Translations under genes and position numbers: made by a program
DNA from: Rugalucina vietnamica
Lineage: Eukaryota; Mollusca; Bivalvia; Lucinida; Lucinidae
DNA length: 64,000 nucleotides
Assembly (NCBI GenBank): GCA_964017185.1
Contig: OZ024878.1
Location: 4,588,151 to 4,652,150, forward strand
Direction: 5' to 3'
Notes under the pieces: generated by a model
The model's database searches: none
Seen by the model: the letters and a program-made list of their open reading frames with translations, nothing else
Told to the model about the DNA's origin: nothing
Shown: in pieces, positions 56,686 through 64,000 of the stretch
Numbering within the stretch: the first letter of the stretch is position 1
How the letters are laid out: each line of letters starts with the position of its first letter

Positions 56686-59280
56686 ATGAACAGTGATTTA
56701 CAAGACTTACCAAGTTCGCCATCCCAGGCAGGCAACTTCATCATATCATACGAGTTTCATGATCATCAGTACCTAACTAAACAAGACACGGATAAATTAC
56801 TAGACTTCATTGATGCTGATAAGGAAGTTAATGTTATATTTAACAAAAGTGATCAAAGTTTTTTCCCTCGCGCATTCACTGACAAAGATTTAAATGATTT
56901 CAATGACTTTGATGGTGTTGGACTTGGAGGAGTGCAGTTTCAACGAGAAATTATAAAACCAAAAGTAATAAAAGCTTCAAATAAGATTATACCTGGAACT
57001 GAGAAAGGTTTCAGTAAAATGAATCCAGCCTATAACACGAGTTTCGGGAATGCTAGCTATCAGCCTGATCTTGTTATGATAAGTTCTAACCAGCGCCCCG
57101 GACCAGATGGAAGCCCTGCACTGGTCCCCTCTGGCTCCCAGGGGTTCTTGCCATCTGGTAATATGAGTGAAACGAGTGAATTGTTTGCACCTGTACGTCA
57201 ACTGACATTCTCGGACATAGATCAGAATTCTCATATTGAAGACAGCTATGCTCAGAGAAGTGTTTCTACCCCCACAAGACATGGTGGTGTTAATACTGGT
57301 GAACATAATGTTAATATGAATGGAATTGATGGAAGAGATTCTGATTCTGGTCAAGAAGATTCAAGTGATAAAAGAGAAATGTCTCCAGAATTCAGGCATT
57401 TAGTTGGGGAGGCTGATTCACAGGCTGAAATGACTGGTACTGGAGCGTTTGATCCTACAGCCATGGGGATTAATAAAGAATTCCTGGATAATTTCACTGG
57501 GAGGACTTCCATGGGAAGAATGCATATGCCCAGTAGTGTGTTTTCCCCTCTTGGTAGTTTGGGTTCAAGGGATATGGGGTTGGGATTCAGACATGAGAAT
57601 GGTGAAGGACAGGCAAACAGGACCATAACGCCACCCCTACATTCACCGCGACTTGACAGCCCTCATCATCAGTCTAGATCACCATATAACAGCCCAAGAC
57701 CTCCTGGAGCCTACGGGGCTCGATCTACGACCCATCAACATGTTTCTGATCATCAAGAGCTTCAGTTTTCGATGTCACCTACTCGAAATCCTTCAAACTT
57801 TATACCTGTGCAGCAAAACCAGTATAATATTGATGTACTCAGTAGCCACAACCAAGGTGATCTTTACAATCAATATGATTTTCATAGACAGTTAGATAGT
57901 CCAAGAAATATTGCAGTTCCACTTCAAATAAGACAGAATGTAAGTGTTGGTGAAGAGAGAAGGACTGATACACAGGTTGTTACAAGCACAGAAGGACTCA
58001 GTCGTAGTATAAGTAAGAACTCTAGTCAGGATAATAATGAAGTTAATGAAATACTAGAAAGTGATAATAATCATGATACTCATGCAGTTGGTGAAGATAA
58101 TGAAATAGCAGATGGTAATAATAATGCTAATGATGAAAATAATGGAACTGAAGGGGAGGAAAGCAAGCAATACTATTCCAATGTGCCGGCAGCTGAATTT
58201 GAACAGAGATATTTGCAGAGGACACATGTTTCTGTGAAGGTGCCACAAGCTACTTATGACTCCATGGCTGGGGATTATGGGACTCATGCCTCTGGGAGTT
58301 ACGATGATGTGGAACAACATTTTGATGAATATGGTAATGAAAACTGGGAGGACGAAAATAATGCTGAAGGACTGAGCAGTGAAACCGTTCAAAAATCTGG
58401 AATGACTGCTGGTAGTTCAAACAGTGAGACAAATGAACAAAGGGATCTCAATGAGAAGTCAAAAGGTGTGGTAGGTCAAAGTGATCTTGGACAGAAGAAA
58501 AGTAAGAAACAAGCTGAAAAATTTCATGTTGAAATGAGAAAAGTGGCCGACAACCAGAATGTTAATGCACATAGTGAGAAAGGCAAAGATCTGAGTAAGA
58601 ACAGTGAAAGAACTAATGTAAAGCAAGTGAATAATGCAGTTCATGGAAGTAGTGGATCTCAAACATCTGGTGTCAATAATAAATCTCAGAACACACAATC
58701 AAAAGTTAATGGACAACCACAGTCAGTGCCATCCCAACAACCAGTGGCTGGTTTACAGCCATCATCAAGACTACTACAAGAAACTGTATCGCAAAAGAAC
58801 AAAACTTGTCAGAAATTTGTATCCAATGCTCCAGCTCCACAGAGAAACGTTAGTGAACAAAATGGAGGTGCGAAGGAATTTAAGAAACCTTACGATGTCA
58901 ATAATAAAAGTACAACATGTGCTGGTGCAAGAAAAACTCTGTTACACAATAGCATAGACAGCAGCACTGACAAAGGTGCAAAACTGAAAATTAGGTCAAC
59001 TATGGGAAATATTCCGCAGAAACAAAAACAGAGTAATCCAAATCTCCCAACTGCTGGGAGGTCCAGTGTGCCCTCCAGTGAAGCACAAAAGGTGAATCTG
59101 GGGAACCAGTCAAGGGGATTGGTGCCAGGACAGGGACCTGCCAGTCGGGGATCCAGTCTAAACAACAGTGGAGAGAGCGTAGAAGGTGAAGGTCACCAGG
59201 GGAGGGGGAAACCAGTCATTACACAGGTGGAGAAGACCAGTCCGGTGGTGGATAAGACAAGATCTGCTCAAGGGGCTCAG
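56686..59280 (+). CDS. unidentified long disordered protein, first coding exon
   Basis: The exon starts at 56649 after TTTTATTTGCAG. The 865-codon frame begins at ATG 56686 and ends in phase 0 at CAG|GTAGGG. In-frame stops upstream place the start inside this exon. An earlier ATG at 56670 opens an eight-codon frame that overlaps the start. Residues about 20-90 look most ordered (YLTKQDTDKLLDFIDADKEV, DFNDFDGVGLGGVQFQREI). The rest is rich in Ser, Asn, Gln, Glu and Asp, with SP and TP sites and basic patches such as DLGQKKSKKQAEKFHVEMRK near residue 605. No signal peptide or membrane segment. It resembles scaffold or centrosome-type proteins in composition only; I cannot name it. Confidence 0.85.
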
Positions 59281-59547
59281 GTAGGGGGGTAGTTAATGTA
59301 TAGTTGATAAAGAATTAAACATAAATTTAAGGAAAATGATTGTAAAGTTGATAAAAATGACATAAAAGTTGGGAAAATAAGTCTACATGTTAATTCTGAT
59401 TTTTCCGTGTTCCTCTAATATATTAGAAATTTTAGACACATACATGTACATTTATTTGAATGAAGTGCTACCTAAGGAAAAACAGAATGTTGTTATTTCT
59501 CTTAATCAAAATTTTAGTCAAAAAGCAGATATTGAAAAAAAACATTA

Positions 59548-59734
59548 CACTTCAACCTCATTATAACGCGCCTCATTATAATGCGGTTTTCACTATAACA
59601 CGGCCATGTCATGGCTCCCAAGTTGATTATTTTGCTATATGTCTATAGTAAATAACCTCATTATAACACGGTTCGCTTATAACACTGTCTGTTTCTATGG
59701 ACCCCAAAGATAGCGTTATAATGAGGTTGACCTG
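59548..59734. mobile_element. pogo-type miniature element in the intron
   Basis: Ends CACTTCAACCTCATTATAAC and the inverse GTTATAATGAGGTTGACCTG, with TA at 59546-59547 and 59735-59736. It lies 35 bp before the 59770 exon. Confidence 0.85.
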
Positions 59735-59769
59735 TAATTGCAGATTATCAGTCTCTGTTTTGATTTCAG

Positions 59770-59875
59770 CCCCTTCATTTTGATAATGCCAGTGTTGATG
59801 TGAGTGGCATGGAGGATATCAGACATCAGCTGCAGGGCATGCTCAGACTGTCACATGAAAACCTCTCTGGCGTTG
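59770..59875 (+). CDS. same gene, second coding exon
   Basis: 106 bases after TTGATTTCAG, entering in phase 0 and leaving in phase 1 at TTG|GTAAGC. It encodes PLHFDNASVDVSGMEDIRHQ then a helical LQGMLRLSHENLSGV. The phase fits the previous exon exactly. Confidence 0.8.
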
Positions 59876-60210
59876 GTAAGCATGTGTTTGATTTGCAAAG
59901 ATTTTATGATTGTGCTGATCAAGATTCTAAATAGTAAATACTGCTTATAGACTATTACAAATTTACAAAGAAAAAAACTGCCTATAAATGACTTCCCAGT
60001 TAGCCTGTTGATGGTATGTTTGGCAAATTGAATTAACTTGTAGTAGAAACTGTTTCCCATACACCCTTACAAACATTGATTTAACAGTAACTATGTATTC
60101 TTTTTACTCAACAGCTGACATACACTTCTATTGCATTACAATATTTTTAAATGAAGATAAATTATTTGAATATAATTATATTACATGTACATGAATACAT
60201 ACTATTCCAG

Positions 60211-60313
60211 ATCGGAGTCAATATGAACATTCTGACATTATAGCAGGCTATGCCGGTGACTGTGCTCCACAGGAGTTTCAGAGACCAGCAGACATGTCAT
60301 GGCATATGCTCAG
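60211..60313 (+). CDS. same gene, third coding exon
   Basis: 103 bases after CTATTCCAG, entered in phase 1 and left in phase 2 at CAG|GTGAGT. It encodes DRSQYEHSDIIAGYAGDCAP and QEFQRPADMSWHML. The gene continues beyond; no further exon is seen before the window ends, where repeats dominate. Confidence 0.8.
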
Positions 60314-60364
60314 GTGAGTTTTCAGCAAAAGTGAGTTTTCAGCAAAAGATGTGTACATACATAT

Positions 60365-60599
60365 GAGCCGCATCGTGAGAAAACGGGATTATTGCCTATG
60401 CGAAAACAAAGGCGCAGATCAGCTTCGCGGTAACCGCGAAGCTGATCAGCGCCTTTGTTTTCGCTACTCGGATAGTACAATTCCTCTTCTACTTAAATCC
60501 GAAATTTCAAGCTTCTAGCTCTTTTCTGAGCTTGTACAGGCCGGTTTGTGTCGGACCTGGTCGGAAACCCCGAAGACCGGTTTTCTCGCGTCGAGGCTC
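60365..60599. mobile_element. GAGCCGC-ended miniature element, copy 2
   Basis: Nearly identical to 41411-41644, including the central hairpin. It lies in the intron after the third coding exon. Confidence 0.85.
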
Positions 60600-60649
60600 C
60601 TATAAACCAAGACATACTGACAAGACTAGCAGCTGCTGTTGCTTATGAG

Positions 60650-61460
60650 TAGGGATGTCAATGAATATTCGAATATTCGCATTTCATACGAATATTCGAA
60701 TGCGATTTCTGGATTCGAATATTCGCATAATTTTCTAACCTGCAATACTGTCATGTATCAAATTTAAAGCCAAAAGTCGAAACATAATATGACTAGTAAT
60801 CCTGCTTGTCTGTTGAGTAATTCAAGATGGTCAACATTTTGACACACTTGCAAATTGATATTACTCAATTAACAGTTTGACACTTTGTTGATTCAAGTGA
60901 CACTTTGTTGATTCAAGTTGAGAAGAAAGCATTGCTTGCTTTCAATAAATGTTTTTAAGGTGTGAAAGTCCTACAATTTGAGCTGTGTCATGTGAAAACT
61001 TAAGATGGCTGGATAGATTGACAACTCAATCCTTTAAGACAACACAGTCACAACAGACCTTTCACAAAGTACACGATTACACATGATTACAATAGACCCT
61101 AAGCATTCTTGGTGGCGGATATCAACGACATGCATGCAGAACTTAATCTTGGCTTGACAATAATGGTGGGTCGTTGCTTTCTCAGACAGAACCCCAGAGA
61201 TTTGTCATTATTAAACACCTCCAGATTGTCTAGTTTTCTGTGCAAAATTTGTTGATTTTCTTACATGGCGCCATTGGTATAGCCCAGATACGATACCATG
61301 CATATACATGTACTTCAAATTTTCAATACATGTACCACCAAGTAAGTCATCGTAATGGGTCTATTGGGCATAGATGTGTATATCATTCGAATATTCGAAT
61401 ATATTCGAATATCCTATGCGAATATTCGAATACCAATTTCGGCATTCTTTGACATCCCTA
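60650..61460. mobile_element. hAT-type miniature element with 8-bp target duplication
   Basis: Ends TAGGGATGTCAA and the inverse TTGACATCCCTA; target duplication CTTATGAG at 60642-60649 and 61461-61468. The sub-terminal regions are rich in ATTCGAATATTCG. No transposase. Size, ends and duplication fit the hAT superfamily. Confidence 0.85.
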
Positions 61461-61734
61461 CTTATGAGTGAAAAGCACCAGCACAAACAAACAACCCAAC
61501 AAACAAATTATTGAAATGAAATTTTATGATTACATGTACATGTATGTACTCCATGTATGAATCCAGTGATGGAAATTAGGATTTTTTCCCCACTAACCTG
61601 AACCCTTATATCTTTAATCATTTGCCAAAATTTTCAACTAGCCCGAACTATACAGGTAATGGGTTTAACTGAGAAAAACTACTAGCCCGACAACCCTTTG
61701 GCTAGTGTTGGGCTATCGGGTGCAGGACATTTCG

Positions 61735-61912
61735 TCTAAAACCATTTCGTCTAAATACCATTTCGTCTAAAGGACATTTCGTCTAAATGCCATTTCGTCT
61801 AAAGGACATTTCGTCTAATGGACAATTCGTCAAAATGACATTTCGTCTAAAGGACATTTCATCTAATGGACAATTCGTCTAAAAAATCAAGCAAGTGCGA
61901 CATTTGGTCTAA
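61735..61912. repeat. 17-18-bp tandem repeat
   Basis: About ten copies of GACATTTCGTCTAAATG with small changes. Confidence 0.85.
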
Positions 61913-61934
61913 AAAAAATGTTAGGGTCGTTCCA

Positions 61935-62150
61935 GAATTAACCATATGGGGGGGGGGGGGGGAGGCAGTTTTTTTCAAGCCCCACCACCAATAAAAAAAA
62001 AAAGAAATCAGCCCCCACCATGCACAATTTTGAATAAAAATTCAAACCCACCACCCATAATAAAAAAAAAATGCTTGCCTACCCACCTAGCATTAAAAAA
62101 AAATGATTGTGGAACCCCCACCTGGTACAAAATAAAATAAAAAACCTTTT
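61935..62150. repeat. G-run and CCACC/AAAAAA repeat
   Basis: A run of about 14 G is followed by several CCCACC plus A-run blocks. The style matches 29640-29800 in inverse, suggesting a family with a homopolymer core. Confidence 0.6.
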
Positions 62151-62319
62151 TTCGTCTGTTAAACATTAAACATCACTATTTGGTCTGGTGGTAGTACTGT
62201 CGATTTAAAGCTGCATGGTAATGAGTGTAAACAACAACTGACCGCTTGATCGGTCAATGGCGTGGTTTTCGCGAGTCTATAGGTCAATTCGGTCATGTAT
62301 GTTACGCGGTTTTATAGAG

Positions 62320-62342
62320 AGAGAGAGCAGTTTCTCTTTATG

Positions 62343-62411
<69 letters not shown>
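62320..62411. repeat. GA microsatellite
   Basis: About thirty-five GA dinucleotides with one short interruption upstream. Confidence 0.95.
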
Positions 62412-62414
<3 letters not shown>

Positions 62415-62900
62415 CAGGCGTTCGCCAAGGTGCAATTTTCTTACAGTTTCTCTTTATGATATTATGATACCATGAAACCAATATATATTATCTTTTGCAC
62501 ATTTTAAAAGGGAAAGATCGCGTTTTCTAGAAGAACAAGAACAGAACTTTATTGTGATACAAAATCTCAGACCACACGCAGGTGGTATATGAGAAAATCA
62601 GAAAATCGAAATTAAAGTGTAACATGGCAACTGAATCTGTCCCGGATACGAGAGATGAGCATGTACGCGTCACGCTAGCCTACGCTTATTTATTTACCCT
62701 GTGTTAGGTGCACAGTCTGATCCGGATGTGCGGCACAACGGCTCGACATTTTTAAAAGGCAAATTTTTCAACCATCTCCTAGGGGGGAGGGGGGAGTCAC
62801 ATGCACATCTTTCGTAATCGGGTTATAGAAATTAATACCGTATTACCTGCATGTTTTGGGACTAAAAAAAATAATTAGATCTCTGGCTGTCTCAATTATC
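62412..62900. other. no gene seen
   Basis: AT-rich DNA; no supported feature. Confidence 0.4.
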
Positions 62901-62904
62901 TCAA

Positions 62905-64000
62905 TTTAAAACCAGAGGACCAATGGTCCTGTAAATGCTCACCTGAGTCTGCTGCATATACCAATAAACATGTTTGAATATTATGGTATTTAACACCAGT
63001 GCAGGGGCAGATGAAGCCCTTGGGCCGTTTTCTTTTTTCAGAATAATCAATATTCTGTCCATTTGCCAATTTCTTGCTGGCTTTTCCCTTCATATGACAT
63101 TTTAACAGTTTTTCCCATCCAAATGCATGGGCAACCCATGTTCACCTTGCCATAAACTTGGTCAAGGTCATCACAGGGTCATGATATATATATACATTGT
63201 AGTACTATAGCCACGGATGCTTCACGCCAAGTTTCATTGAAGTCAATCTATTGGTTTCAGAGAAGACGATATTTGAAGGGTTTTTACCATATATGGGCAT
63301 GGCGGCCATCTTGGTCATGTGACCTAGATTATTAATATACACATTGGTTCCCCCATCCTATAGATGCTTCGCATAAAATTTGGCTTCAATTGGCCAAGTG
63401 GTTTTAGAGGAGAAGATGTTTGAATATTATGGTAATATACATGTATATTGCCCCGGGGTGTGGGCATATGAGTCCTTAGGTCCATTTTTTTTTTCAGAAT
63501 CATTAATATTTAGTCCTACTACCCATTTCCTGCAAGATTTTCACCTCAAATGACTTTTTAAAAGTTTTCCCCATTCCAATGCATTGGCGACCTATGTTGA
63601 CCTTGTCCTAAAATAGGTCAAGGTCACCACAGGGTCATGATTTATATACACATTGTAGTACTTCAGCCATTGGTGCTTCATGCCAAGTTTCTTTGAAATC
63701 GGTCCACCAGATTCGGAGAAGAAGATTTTTTAAGGGTTTTTACCTTATATGGGCATGGCAGCCATCTTGGTCATGTGAACTTGATAATTTATATATACAT
63801 TAATTCCCCCATTCCATAGATGCTTCACATAAAATTTGGCTTTGATTCGCCAAGCGGTTTCAGAGGAGAAGATGTTTGAATATTATGGTAATATACATGT
63901 ATATTGCCCCGGGGTGGGGGCAGATGAGCCCCTGGGGTCCATTTTTTTTTCAGAATCATTAATATTCAGTCCTACTGCCCATTTCCTGCAAGATTTTCAC
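62905..64000 (-). mobile_element. CTCACCTGAG-type element, runs off the window
   Basis: Begins (in inverse) with the CCAGAGGACCAATGGTCCTG palindrome and CTCACCTGAG, as at the end of the 6640-8593 copy. Internal repeats of about 450 bp, with GGCCATCTTGGTCATGTGA and CCCCGGGGTG landmarks, start near 62980, 63430 and 63900. No coding. Confidence 0.8.

Noticed and set aside
56977-58698. Minus-strand frames of up to 125 codons opposite the long exon
   Set aside because: They are shadows of the 865-codon plus-strand frame, which has matching splice phases with its neighbours.

Overview
This is AT-rich eukaryotic DNA, most likely from a marine bivalve mollusc. That is an inference from the mix of long introns, tRNA-derived SINE heads, pogo-, hAT- and GAGCCGC-ended miniature elements, a Polinton fossil, a jockey-like LINE and hammerhead-ribozyme repeats. 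No marker gene fixes the species. Repeats dominate; only three loci look like host protein-coding sequence.

Left part (1-14500). A minus-strand locus starts with a SAM-domain exon (12830-12581) that ends in phase 1 at a CAG|GTAATG donor. Downstream of it in the gene's direction (12400 down to about 1290) lies an array of about 210-bp tandem units. The best units carry a 57-bp, phase 1-1 mini-exon encoding the acidic 19-residue repeat VADSDAISIADHEDAENTP or a variant. Later insertions break up the array: a 3.27-kb TIR element with two levels of nesting, a CTCACCTGAG-type element, Penelope-type arms and GACGTC palindromes. A 21-bp minisatellite sits just upstream of the SAM exon.

14500-20050. 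Two copies of a 653-bp TIR element, one with its empty site preserved nearby; a possible small spliced transcript; and a 670-bp tandem duplication with microsatellites.

20050-26850. Fossil cluster: a Penelope-like reverse transcriptase, a Polinton/Maverick remnant (capsid protein, packaging ATPase, membrane and coiled-coil proteins) with another Penelope arm inserted, and a Ty3/gypsy fragment.

26850-39230. Mostly non-coding: a decayed unknown coding region, a foldback family with a very long central palindrome, a 34-bp minisatellite of about 60 copies, a possible promoter, and a plus-strand hammerhead repeat dimer with a 376-bp period.

39500-41650. An iduronate-2-sulfatase-like gene on the minus strand. 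It is well conserved over most of its length but broken, with an unusual CSPFR active-site motif.

42040-50675. One jockey-like LINE (minus strand) is split by a 376-bp-period hammerhead repeat, a retrozyme-like element. That repeat is in turn split by a 5.4-kb TIR element filled with 188-bp satellite units. The 376-bp spacing across the inner insertion confirms the nesting.

50676-64000. Penelope arms, nested TIR elements, then a plus-strand host gene whose first coding exon is 865 codons (56686-59280), followed by two short exons in consistent phase (59770-59875, 60211-60313). Its introns hold pogo, GAGCCGC and hAT miniature elements. The window ends in another CTCACCTGAG-type element.
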